Shown: piece after piece, positions 24,440 through 31,445 of the stretch
Layout of the letters: every line of letters starts with the position of its first letter
Position numbering within the stretch: the first letter of the stretch is position 1
Origin: Chitinophagaceae bacterium UBA4857
GTDB lineage: Bacteria; Bacteroidota; Bacteroidia; Chitinophagales; Chitinophagaceae
Assembly (NCBI GenBank): GCA_002399735.1
Contig: DHEF01000041.1
Span: 39,213-70,657 of the forward strand
Length of the DNA stretch: 31,445 bases
Reading direction: 5' to 3'
The notes under the pieces: model-generated
What the model saw: only the letters and a program-made list of their open reading frames with translations
What the model was told of the DNA's origin: nothing
Database searches by the model: none
Position numbers and translations under genes: made by a program

Positions 24440-25168
24440 TTAAAAGCTCATCATCTCTTTAAACTTCACCGTTTGCCTGCGGCTTACTTCAATTTTTTCA
24501 CCCCCTTTTAATTCCAGTAATAAACCTCCATTAAAGTACGATTCAATTTTGTCTATCATGCGTAGGTTTACAATATGTTTGCGATTGGCCCTGAAAAAAG
24601 TTTTCTCATCCAGTCTTTCTTCCAGTGCGTTTAACGATTTTAATATTAAAGGCTTGTTAGGGCCAAAGAAAACCTTGGCATAGTTGCCTACGCTTTCAAA
24701 TAAACGTATCTCACTTAATTTTACAAACCAGCAGCGTTCGCCATCTTTTACAAAAACCTGGTCATTCTCCGTAAGTAAACTGTTGTTTACAAACTCCTCT
24801 TCCGGTTTTTCGTCTTTATCAGCTTCCGCTTTTAATTTATGTATGGCGTCGGCCAAACGTTTGGGCTCAATGGGTTTTTGCAAATAATCAAGCGCATTTA
24901 CTTCAAATGCTTTTAATGCAAACTCATCGTAGGCAGTGGTAAAAATTACATGTGGAGCTCTGTCTAACTCAGCCAACATATCAAAGCCGGTTTTGCCGGG
25001 CATTTGTATGTCCAGAAAAATCACATCGGGTTGCAGGGCTTCTATCTTCTCTATTCCTTCCTGTGCATTGGCGGCTTCATCCAATATTTGTATTTCAGGA
25101 AAATCCTGTAATAGTTTTCTTAACTCGGCTCTTGCCAATCTTTCGTCGTCAATAAGTATTGCTTTCAT
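24440..25168 (-). CDS. LytTR-family response regulator
   Basis: A 242-aa protein from the ATG whose first base is 25168 (MKAILIDDERLARAELRKLL). The frame stays open 54 bases further upstream, but those residues lie before the receiver fold and the sequence there is close to the dispersed element. The receiver has the acidic pair in LIDDE, phosphoacceptor Asp53 in VIFLDIQMPGKTGFD, Thr in VIFTTAYDE and Lys in DYLQKPIEP. A LytTR DNA-binding domain occupies about 140-240 (FVKLSEIRLFESVGNYAKVF, FFRANRKHIVNLRMIDKIES, IEVSRRQTVKFKEM). LytTR regulators bind promoter repeats to control envelope or secreted functions. The cognate kinase lies directly upstream on the same strand. Confidence 0.95.
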   Translation of the reverse strand: MKAILIDDERLARAELRKLLQDFPEIQILDEAANAQEGIEKIEALQPDVIFLDIQMPGKTGFDMLAELDRAPHVIFTTAYDEFALKAFEVNALDYLQKPIEPKRLADAIHKLKAEADKDEKPEEEFVNNSLLTENDQVFVKDGERCWFVKLSEIRLFESVGNYAKVFFGPNKPLILKSLNALEERLDEKTFFRANRKHIVNLRMIDKIESYFNGGLLLELKGGEKIEVSRRQTVKFKEMMSF

Positions 25169-25210
25169 GCGTTGTAAGATAATTAAAATTTGTTTTATTA
25201 AACAGTTAAC

Positions 25211-25293
25211 AGCTTGTGCCAAATGCCCAATAGCGAACGGAACGATGAACGGAGCGTCGCAACATCAGCTCAATAGTTGTAATGCTGCTGGCT
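25211..25293 (-). repeat. Dispersed intergenic element, copy F (inside the lytS-lytTR operon)
   Basis: On the minus strand: AGCAGCATTACAACTATTGA, GCTGATGTTGCGACGCTCCG, TTCATCGTTCCGTTC, GCTATTGGGCATT, GGCACAAGCTG. It aligns block by block with copy G and shares TTGCGACGCTCCGTTCA with copy D. It lies between the kinase stop and the regulator start and fills most of that 134-base gap. Confidence 0.8.
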
Positions 25294-25302
25294 AAATAAT
25301 AA

Positions 25303-26412
25303 CTAAACCGGAACTTCACTTACCGGTATCGAAATCCGGGCTTCCACCATGTTATTGCTCACTTGTTTTATTTCAAACTTGCCTTTGCTGCCATATAAAA
25401 AATGCAACCTGTCGTTGGTGCTTGATAAGCCAAAACCCTGGCTCAACGGATCTAACGGGTCTTGCGGGCGGGTAATTTGTCCTTCAAACTTTCCGGTATT
25501 TAATACAATTAACTGGTGGCTGCCTTTATGGTCAAACTCAGATGTTACGCGGATAATACCGCCTTCAATCTGTTTACTTATACCGTGTTTAACAGCATTT
25601 TCTACCAAAGTTTGTAGCATCATAGGGGGCACGGGTTGCTGTAAAGTATCTTCGTCAATCATATACTCCACACGTAACCTGTCCTCAAAGCGCATGTTTT
25701 CCAGTGCTAAATAATCTTTTACAATAGCCAGTTCTTTTTCCAATGGCACTGTTTCCGATTTGTCAACATTTATGCTGCTGCGTAAAATATTGCTCAACTC
25801 GGTAATGGCTTTACGGGCTTTTTGTGGGTTCTCATCCACCAACGCCCTGATACTGTTTAGCGAATTAAAAATAAAGTGGGGGTTAATATGCGCCTTGATG
25901 GTTTTAAGTTCCAGTTCTTTTACCATGGTTTCCAGTTGCAGCGTTTCTAATTGCTGCTTACGGCTTTTGGCAATGTAATGGTACATAAAGTAAATCAGGC
26001 TCCAGATAACATAAAATATAAAAATATTTACGGTGCTGCTAAGCAGGGTAAGTAAAAAGCCGCTTTCTTTTATGGCTTCTATTTCTTTGCCCGACAAATA
26101 GTTGTACCGGTATAATGCGCCTATATAAAATAAAGTGGATAAAATAGAGAAGACAATGGTCAATATACTAAAGCCGTAAATCTGCTTTTCCAGTTTTTTC
26201 TGCAACAGGTTTATTTCTAATACCACCATACGCATTACGTGGGTAAATACGATGCCCAGTATAAACAAAATGCCAAAACGGGCAAAAAACATCATACGAT
26301 CGTCGTAGGTTTTTAATCTGTCGTACGACCATGCAAAAAACAGGTTCATTAAAAAAACGGTTCCCCAACCAAAAACCTGAAAAAGCCAATATCTTCTGTT
26401 TCCACCAATCAT
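25303..26412 (-). CDS. LytS-like sensor histidine kinase (His_kinase family)
   Basis: A 369-aa membrane kinase. Four hydrophobic helices lie near residues 8-27, 40-66, 76-97 and 108-142. The His_kinase (PF06580-type) core starts about 165, with His179 in INPHFIFNSLNSIRALVDE as the predicted phosphorylation site. The conserved LEKELAIVKDYLALENMRFE follows, then PPMMLQTLVENAVKHGI as N-box and GFGLSSTNDRLHFLYG in the ATPase part. Such kinases pair with LytTR regulators; the pair here is on one strand, separated by 134 bases containing a dispersed element. A TACCTTTA -7-like box (26418-26425, minus strand) lies only 5 bases before the ATG, which would give a nearly leaderless message. The signal is unknown. 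Confidence 0.95.
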   Translation of the reverse strand: MIGGNRRYWLFQVFGWGTVFLMNLFFAWSYDRLKTYDDRMMFFARFGILFILGIVFTHVMRMVVLEINLLQKKLEKQIYGFSILTIVFSILSTLFYIGALYRYNYLSGKEIEAIKESGFLLTLLSSTVNIFIFYVIWSLIYFMYHYIAKSRKQQLETLQLETMVKELELKTIKAHINPHFIFNSLNSIRALVDENPQKARKAITELSNILRSSINVDKSETVPLEKELAIVKDYLALENMRFEDRLRVEYMIDEDTLQQPVPPMMLQTLVENAVKHGISKQIEGGIIRVTSEFDHKGSHQLIVLNTGKFEGQITRPQDPLDPLSQGFGLSSTNDRLHFLYGSKGKFEIKQVSNNMVEARISIPVSEVPV

Positions 26413-26594
26413 AGAGCTAAAGGTAGCTATTTGGGCTATTACTCGTACATTTTACTGTATCAGTGGAAAATTGATTTTACAAAGGGCATAAAACCCAGTT
26501 TTTAGGCTGCCATGTGTAAGAATTGTGAATTTTAGCCAAATTTATTAGCACCATGGGTATAAAATATTACTTTTACAGTAGTTAAAGAAACTGC

Positions 26595-28553
26595 ATGGAA
26601 ATTCAACCTGGCCCATTATTGAAGCGTATAGATTCGCCAACCGACCTTAAGAAACTGTCCCGTGAAGAGTTACATCAGCTTGCTGATGAATTAAGGCAAT
26701 ATATTATTGACGTGGTAAGTGTGCATGGTGGTCACTTTGGGGCCAGCCTTGGCGTGGTAGAACTAACCACTGCTTTACATTACGTGTACAATACACCGTA
26801 CGACCAATTAGTTTGGGACGTAGGCCATCAGGCTTATGGCCATAAAATACTTACAGGTCGTCGCGACAACTTCCCTACTAATCGTAAATACAAAGGACTT
26901 AGCGGTTTTCCCAAACGTAGCGAAAGTGAGTACGATACTTTTGGTGTAGGGCATTCATCAACATCTATTTCCGCAGCCTTAGGTATGTCTATTGCTGCAA
27001 AGTACAAAGGCGAACATGGCCGCAAAGTAGTAGCTGTTATTGGTGATGGCTCTATGACAGCCGGTATGGCTTTTGAGGCCATGAACCACGCCGGTGTTGC
27101 CAATACCGATATGCTGATTGTATTAAACGATAACGGCATTGGTATTGACCCAAATGTTGGTGCATTAAAAGAATATTTAACCGATATAACCACATCACCT
27201 ACTTACAATAAAGTAAAAGATGATGTATGGAAGCTAATGGGCAAATTGCCCGTTGGTAAAAACTTTACCCGTGCCATGGGACATAAGTTGGCCGAGGGCT
27301 TAAAAGGAATGGTTAATAGCAATGCCAACCTTTTTGAAGCTTTAAAAATCCGCTATTTTGGTCCTATCGATGGACATAATCTGGCCAAGTTGGTGGATAC
27401 TTTAAAAGATTTACGTGAAATTCCCGGGCCTAAGATTTTACATATCATTACCACAAAAGGGAAGGGCTATGCACTGGCCGAGAAAGACCAAACCAAATGG
27501 CATGCACCCGGTTTGTTTGATAAAGTAACCGGCGAAATATTCAAGAAAAAATTTGAAACACCTCAGCCACCTAAATACCAGGATGTGTTTGGTCATACGA
27601 TGATTGAACTGGCTGAGAAAAATGAAAAAATATTTGGTGTAACCCCCGCCATGCCTTCAGGATCTTCTTTGAAGTTTATGATGGACAAAATGCCCGACCG
27701 CGCCATAGATGTAGGCATTTGCGAGCAGCATGCGGCTACTTTAAGTGCAGGTATGGCTACCCAGGGTTTAAGGGTGTATTGCAATATTTACTCATCCTTT
27801 ATGCAACGTGCTTACGACCAGGTGGTGCACGATATTGCCATACAAAAATTACCCGTTGTATTGTGTTTAGACCGTGCTGGACTTGTTGGCGACGATGGTC
27901 CAACGCACCACGGTTGTTACGATATTGCTTATTTCCGCTGTATTCCCAACATCATTATCAGTTCGCCCATGAACGAAAGTGAATTGCGTAACCTGATGTA
28001 CACGGCCCAGCTGGAAAAAAATCAAATGCCTTTTGTTATTCGTTACCCACGTGGTGAAGGCGTAATGCCCGAATGGCAAACAACCATGGAGGAAATAGAG
28101 ATTGGTACCGGGCGCAAATTAAAAGAGGGTAAAGATATTGCCATTCTTTCCTTTGGTCATCCGGGCAACTTTGCTGCAGCCGCCATCCGCGATGTAAAAG
28201 CCGACGGTATTAATGCCGGCCATTATGATATGCGTTTTGCCAAACCACTGGACGAAGTAATGTTACACGAAGCCTGCCAGTTATATCCTAAATTAATTAC
28301 GGTAGAGGACGGAACGGTAGAAGGCGGATTTGGCAGTGCTATACTGGAGTTTATGGCCAGACATGGTTACAAAAACGATGTAACGATCCTGGGTATTCCT
28401 GATTTACTGGTAGAACACGGTACACCTAAGGAACTGCATAAAGAATGTGGTTACGATGCTGAGGGCATTGCACAAACCCTTCGTACCGCTATAAAAGTGG
28501 CACCCGCAACACAAACAAATAATATTACTGTAGCACCGCAGGTGTTGTCATAA
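26595..28553 (+). CDS. dxs: 1-deoxy-D-xylulose-5-phosphate synthase
   Basis: A 652-aa thiamine-diphosphate enzyme that joins pyruvate and glyceraldehyde-3-phosphate, the first step of the MEP isoprenoid route. His47 in VHGGHFGASLG corresponds to the conserved N-terminal His. The ThDP/Mg motif begins GDGSMTAGMAFEAMNHAG at residue 150 and ends at LNDNGIGI. The pyrimidine-binding domain has catalytic Glu377 in DVGICEQHAATLSAGM and the substrate-binding DRAGLVGDDGPTHHG. The transketolase C-terminal domain holds VEDGTVEGGFGSAILEF. Length agrees with E. coli Dxs (620 aa) plus a short tail. It is divergent from the LytS kinase and ends at a strong terminator. Confidence 0.97.
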   Translation: MEIQPGPLLKRIDSPTDLKKLSREELHQLADELRQYIIDVVSVHGGHFGASLGVVELTTALHYVYNTPYDQLVWDVGHQAYGHKILTGRRDNFPTNRKYKGLSGFPKRSESEYDTFGVGHSSTSISAALGMSIAAKYKGEHGRKVVAVIGDGSMTAGMAFEAMNHAGVANTDMLIVLNDNGIGIDPNVGALKEYLTDITTSPTYNKVKDDVWKLMGKLPVGKNFTRAMGHKLAEGLKGMVNSNANLFEALKIRYFGPIDGHNLAKLVDTLKDLREIPGPKILHIITTKGKGYALAEKDQTKWHAPGLFDKVTGEIFKKKFETPQPPKYQDVFGHTMIELAEKNEKIFGVTPAMPSGSSLKFMMDKMPDRAIDVGICEQHAATLSAGMATQGLRVYCNIYSSFMQRAYDQVVHDIAIQKLPVVLCLDRAGLVGDDGPTHHGCYDIAYFRCIPNIIISSPMNESELRNLMYTAQLEKNQMPFVIRYPRGEGVMPEWQTTMEEIEIGTGRKLKEGKDIAILSFGHPGNFAAAAIRDVKADGINAGHYDMRFAKPLDEVMLHEACQLYPKLITVEDGTVEGGFGSAILEFMARHGYKNDVTILGIPDLLVEHGTPKELHKECGYDAEGIAQTLRTAIKVAPATQTNNITVAPQVLS

Positions 28554-28560
28554 ATTACTA

Positions 28561-28597
28561 AAACTAACCGGTAAGTCCTTATCGGTTAGTTTTTTTT
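28561..28597 (+). terminator. Terminator of dxs
   Basis: AAACTAACCGGTAA (28561-28574) pairs with TTATCGGTTAGTTT (28579-28592) with one wobble, 4-base loop, then T residues to 28597. Confidence 0.92.
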
Positions 28598-28609
28598 ATT
28601 GGGTAGTCG

Positions 28610-28685
28610 GCGGCAGTACTACTATCATCGTCTGTTGCGTCGCACACTGCATCGTTCCGTTCATTATTCAGCATTTTGCAAGCTT
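28610..28685 (+). repeat. Dispersed intergenic element, copy G
   Basis: GGCAGTACTACTATCATCGT, CTGTTGCGTCGCACACTGCA, TCGTTCCGTTCATTATTCAG, CATTTTGCAAGCT. It is the cleanest copy and begins just after the dxs terminator T-tract. It shares ACTACTATCATCGTC with copies C and E. Confidence 0.8.
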
Positions 28686-28860
28686 CATATTTTTACGCCA
28701 AGCCTTTTAAACGCAATTATTAATTCTTAATTACTAATTATTAATTAATACAAACTGCCTTCCTAAACCATTATTTTTCATTGTTTTCCGTTCTTTTTAA
28801 ACAGAAAGCAGTGGAAATCAAAAAGTTTTCGTTTTTTTGCAACCAATCAACCGGTACCGG
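28686..28860. other. Spacer before the GGGP synthase gene
   Basis: AT-rich; contains TTAATTACTAATTATTAATT-type phrases near 28718-28747. No clear TAnnTTTG promoter was found, although T-rich TTTTTTTGC at 28831-28840 could take part in one. Confidence 0.4.
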
Positions 28861-29616
28861 ATGAAGTCATTGATATATCACTCACTTACTGAAAAAAAAC
28901 GCCTGGGGCAAAAATCCTTTGCTGTTCTTATTGACCCCGACAAGGTCAATAAAGGTGTTTTAGACCGGTTAATTAAACTTTCTCTCGAAGCCAAGGTCGA
29001 CTATTTCCTTGTAGGCGGCAGTTTGGTAATCTCCAATCATTTAGACGATTGTGTTCAACATATAAAAAGCCATTGCAATATACCGGTGGTATTATTTCCG
29101 GGTAGTCCTTCACAGGTGTCTAAATATGCTGATGCTTTATTGTATCTCTCACTTATATCGGGTCGTAATCCTGAGTTATTAATCGGACAACATGTAGTTT
29201 CAGCACCATTTGTTAAAAAGAGTGGTTTAGAAATTATGCCTACAGGTTACATGGTTATTGATGGTGGTGCGCCAACAACAGTTTCGTACATCAGTAACGC
29301 AGCTCCCATACCTGCCAACAAAGGCGAAATAGCTATGTGTACAGCTTTGGCAGGTGAAATGCTGGGCATGAAATTAATTTACATGGATGCCGGTAGCGGT
29401 GCCCAAAATCCCATTACCGAAAAAATGATTCAGGTAGTGGCACAACATATTGAAGTGCCACTGATTATTGGCGGCGGTATTATTGAGCCCGAAAAAGCAT
29501 ACCTCAACTGTAAAGCCGGAGCTGATGTAATTGTGGTAGGTAACGCTATAGAAAAAGATCATTCCCTGATTAAAGAAATGAGTGCTGCAGTACATTCAGT
29601 GAGTGTTACTGTTTAA
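28861..29616 (+). CDS. Geranylgeranylglyceryl/heptaprenylglyceryl phosphate synthase (GGGPS/PcrB family)
   Basis: A 251-aa TIM-barrel prenyltransferase from ATG 28861; an in-frame TTG lies 24 bases upstream. Family blocks are present in order: FAVLIDPDKV, YFLVGGSLV, PVVLFPGSPSQVSKYADALL, YLSLISGRNPELLIGQHVVS, EIMPTGYMVIDGGAPTTVSY, YMDAGSGAQNPI and PLIIGGGI with GADVIVVGNAIE. The family joins a polyprenyl diphosphate to sn-glycerol-1-phosphate as an ether, the first committed step of archaeal membrane lipids. Bacterial members exist in Bacteroidota and Bacillota (established). The product and chain length here are not determined by sequence alone. It lies 307 bases after dxs, whose pathway supplies the prenyl donor, but a terminator separates the two. 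Symbols vary between families, so none is given. Confidence 0.92.
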   Translation: MKSLIYHSLTEKKRLGQKSFAVLIDPDKVNKGVLDRLIKLSLEAKVDYFLVGGSLVISNHLDDCVQHIKSHCNIPVVLFPGSPSQVSKYADALLYLSLISGRNPELLIGQHVVSAPFVKKSGLEIMPTGYMVIDGGAPTTVSYISNAAPIPANKGEIAMCTALAGEMLGMKLIYMDAGSGAQNPITEKMIQVVAQHIEVPLIIGGGIIEPEKAYLNCKAGADVIVVGNAIEKDHSLIKEMSAAVHSVSVTV

Positions 29617-29666
29617 GCTATAAAAGCCATTTCTGCTAAATAACTTTCATTCCTAAAATTGCCCAG

Positions 29667-30278
29667 GTGAAAACACTTGTTACCTTACTGTTGTTAGCAA
29701 TAATAGTTATAGCATGTAATAACAATACAACAAATGAACATCCCATAACATCAAATATTGAGCAGGAAAAGCTGGATCAATTAACAGCTTTGTACGATAG
29801 TTTGGGCCCCGTAATTGATGAAATAGCGTTTCGACAAAAAGCTTCAGGAGAAGATTTGAAAATATTTGATGATGGCATTATACCATGGATTAGTTTGGAA
29901 AACCCACAATCAGGTTTAGCCGGGTTAATTGATGCAGATAAAATAGTATTACCTTATTCTTCAATCCGCATTTTAATAGACTACCCGTTAAATAAGCCTG
30001 TGTTTTTTGAATTATCCAGCAAGTCTGAAGGGTATTCAAGAAAAGAATTAATCTTGGTTATTAGCAATAAATACCACGAAATATACCAAACAGAAGAGAA
30101 GACTGCTGCACAAAAAACCATACCGTTGGATGAACGAAAGGGTTTAGTAAACAGAAACCAAACAGATGGAGAATATGGAATTTGGGGACACGATTTAAGC
30201 GATTTAGACTTAAGTTTCGTCGAAATACATAAAAATGCTAAAGGGGTAATCACTTTAACATTGGGTATAGAGTCTTAA
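29667..30278 (+). CDS. Hypothetical lipoprotein
   Basis: A 203-aa protein starting at GTG 29667. The N-terminus MKTLVTLLLLAIIVIACNNN is a lipoprotein signal with the lipidated Cys at 17, so it is anchored to the inner or outer membrane. The mature part is acidic at first (a helical QEKLDQLTALYDSLGPVIDE segment), then mixed alpha/beta with EYGIWGHDLSDLDLSFVEIH near the end. I do not recognise a family. It lies 50 bases after the GGGP synthase with no terminator between, so co-transcription is possible. TAACTTTC at 29641-29648 is one mismatch from a -7 box and might start a separate transcript. Confidence 0.8.
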   Translation: MKTLVTLLLLAIIVIACNNNTTNEHPITSNIEQEKLDQLTALYDSLGPVIDEIAFRQKASGEDLKIFDDGIIPWISLENPQSGLAGLIDADKIVLPYSSIRILIDYPLNKPVFFELSSKSEGYSRKELILVISNKYHEIYQTEEKTAAQKTIPLDERKGLVNRNQTDGEYGIWGHDLSDLDLSFVEIHKNAKGVITLTLGIES

Positions 30279-30449
30279 TCCGCAGACTTGGTGTAGCACA
30301 GTATTTTGTTAAAGCTGTGCCATATTTAATAGAAAAAACTAGACTTTTGAACGATTGAAAACGGAGAGTTTATTTGTTAACTTACATATAAACGAAAGTT
30401 TCGAATTGAATGAATCAAGCGTTTAGCTTTAAGCCTTTAGCATTCAGCG
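30279..30449. other. Convergent intergenic region
   Basis: Between two converging genes. GCACAG/CTGTGC (near 30296-30321) could form a weak hairpin but without a T-tract. Phrases TTTAGCTTTAAGCCTTTAGC (30422-30441) and CATTCAGCG form a small internal repeat next to the stop of the minus-strand gene. Confidence 0.4.
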
Positions 30450-31100
30450 TTATTCATAAATCCACAATAACACAGCGTTCTTACTGTTATTAATAATTGG
30501 TTTTATATACTTTAAAAACCCGGGTGAAACGGTAGGGCAACCATCACTTTGGCAAATATCATCGGTTACCGCTTTATCAGGCACACATTCGTGGGAGTGT
30601 AAAACAACAAAACGTTCAAAAGCTTTATCGTTCGTTTTTTCTAATCCATGAAGTTTATATGCCAGGCCAAATCTTCCCTGGTAAGCATTGCCGATCTTAT
30701 ATTTCCCTAACGAGGTACAGCCACAACCCACTACATTACCGTATTTACGTCCCTCCAGCCAGTTTTCATTACAACGCCCATGTGTAACAGGTGCACTGTG
30801 TATAACAGAATCTTTGTCCAGGTCATACACCATAAACCTGTTCGAGCCGGAATGCATGCTCATATCTATCAAAAAGCAAATGGTGGTATTATAGCCTTGT
30901 TCTTTGGTAAAGGTTTTGCTGTCTCTTATCTTCTTTTCCAGTTTTTCGTCTTTTACAAAAGCGTTATTTGGGGTGTTAATATCCTGCTTAGGAAAGTATA
31001 AAGCTTTTACTCTTTTTCCCTGTTGGGTATACGATAAAAAAATAAATGCGATACCGCATAATAAAAAAACAAAGCCCAAAAAATAAAAAGCTTTTTTCAT
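30450..31100 (-). CDS. Murein L,D-transpeptidase catalytic domain protein (YkuD_2-like)
   Basis: A 216-aa protein from the ATG whose first base is 31100 (MKKAFYFLGFVFLLCGIAFI); the frame is open 48 bases further but those residues precede the signal anchor. An N-terminal hydrophobic helix (4-23) exports or anchors it. The catalytic part contains FLIDMSMHSGSNRFMVYDLD, VTHGRC, GKYKIGNAYQGRFGLAYKLHG, His168/His170 in VVLHSHECV and Cys188 in CQSDGCPTVS. The His-to-S-x-G-C arrangement is that of the YkuD fold nucleophile, and the sequence resembles the YkuD_2 group of Bacteroidota. By homology it would act on peptidoglycan stem peptides in the periplasm; activity of this subgroup is less well documented. 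It stands alone and converges with the lipoprotein gene. Confidence 0.85.
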   Translation of the reverse strand: MKKAFYFLGFVFLLCGIAFIFLSYTQQGKRVKALYFPKQDINTPNNAFVKDEKLEKKIRDSKTFTKEQGYNTTICFLIDMSMHSGSNRFMVYDLDKDSVIHSAPVTHGRCNENWLEGRKYGNVVGCGCTSLGKYKIGNAYQGRFGLAYKLHGLEKTNDKAFERFVVLHSHECVPDKAVTDDICQSDGCPTVSPGFLKYIKPIINNSKNAVLLWIYE

Positions 31101-31408
31101 GTTGGTGGTTTGTAAACAAGTTAAGATGACTTTTCGTCCGATATCCATAACAAAAAGTGAATCTTTTTAAAAAATAAAAAATATTTTTAATATTTTTTTT
31201 CATTACAAAATGATTTGTCATCGGGTGCTCATTTACAGTAGATAATTATTGTTCTGATTTGTTGTAAGCCCTATGAATAAAGGGTTACGTGAATTTTTTA
31301 AAGAAAAATATTTGTAGATTAATAATAAGAAATCGGATAAAAAATACACTTTGAATTGGCACTGTGGAATAATTATTTTTACTTTTTTTCAAATTATTTT
31401 AAAATAAA
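31101..31408. other. AT-rich gene-free stretch at the right end
   Basis: Very AT-rich, with long A and T runs (31167-31200 and 31375-31408). It separates the minus-strand transpeptidase from a promoter pointing out of the window. The AT tract just before that promoter could act as an UP-like element. No gene seen. Confidence 0.5.
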
Positions 31409-31439
31409 TTTGGTGGGATAACAAAAAGGTCTACATTTG
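31409..31439 (+). promoter_or_regulatory. Strong promoter for a gene beyond the right edge
   Basis: TTTG (31409-31412), exactly 19 bases, then TACATTTG (31432-31439): a full match to the Bacteroidota housekeeping promoter. The bases after the box, CACTCC, resemble the TTTGCTCTCC after the tRNA-Ala promoter at 15836-15849. An AT-rich tract precedes it. The gene it drives is outside the window. Confidence 0.8.
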
Positions 31440-31445
31440 CACTCC

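Overview
The window is about 31 kb of chromosome from a member of the Bacteroidota, most likely of the Chitinophagaceae/Sphingobacteriia type. This is an inference from moderately low GC, exact matches to the Bacteroidota promoter (TTTG, about 19 nt, TAnnTTTG), near absence of Shine-Dalgarno sites, and gene families typical of the phylum: Reg_prop/Y_Y_Y sensor kinases, LytS/LytTR pairs, tandem M28 peptidases, YkuD_2 transpeptidase and a bacterial geranylgeranylglyceryl phosphate synthase. I see no transposase, phage or CRISPR array.

Layout. 0.2-2.9 kb: a probable lpxH, an overlapping secreted protein of unknown function and an MscS channel. 3.2-10.4 kb: a TetR repressor, a TolC-type outer membrane factor, a membrane fusion lipoprotein and a 1198-aa RND pump, a complete tripartite efflux locus with a candidate operator-promoter in front and a strong terminator behind. 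10.4-11.5 kb: 1.2 kb without genes, packed with hairpins and repeats. 11.5-14.2 kb: an LptF/LptG permease and a citrate synthase of the mitochondrial type. 14.6-15.8 kb: small envelope genes (YtxH, a holin-like membrane protein, a basic hypothetical). 15.86 kb: tRNA-Ala(GGC). 16.1-20.9 kb: a NarL-type regulator and a 1023-aa propeller kinase on the minus strand, divergent from a small soluble orphan kinase. 21.4-24.0 kb: two M28 peptidases in tandem. 24.4-26.4 kb: a LytS/LytTR two-component pair. 26.6-30.3 kb: dxs, a GGGP synthase and a lipoprotein. 30.4-31.1 kb: an L,D-transpeptidase-like protein. The window ends on a near-perfect promoter for a gene beyond the edge.

Much of the gene content concerns the envelope: lipid A, LPS export, efflux, osmotic release, peptidoglycan and isoprenoid/prenyl-glycerol lipids. 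dxs and the GGGP synthase stand close together and could form a precursor-to-lipid route. Three histidine kinases and two response regulators lie within 10 kb.

The most unusual feature is in the intergenic DNA. At least seven related copies, on both strands, of a degenerate element of about 80 bp occur at 0-75, 2.95, 6.6, 10.6, 24.3, 25.25 and 28.65 kb. Three begin at the T-tract after a gene, and one lies between the kinase and regulator of the LytS/LytTR operon. AT-rich phrase repeats, a degenerate tandem repeat and long hairpins fill most of the remaining gene-free sequence.
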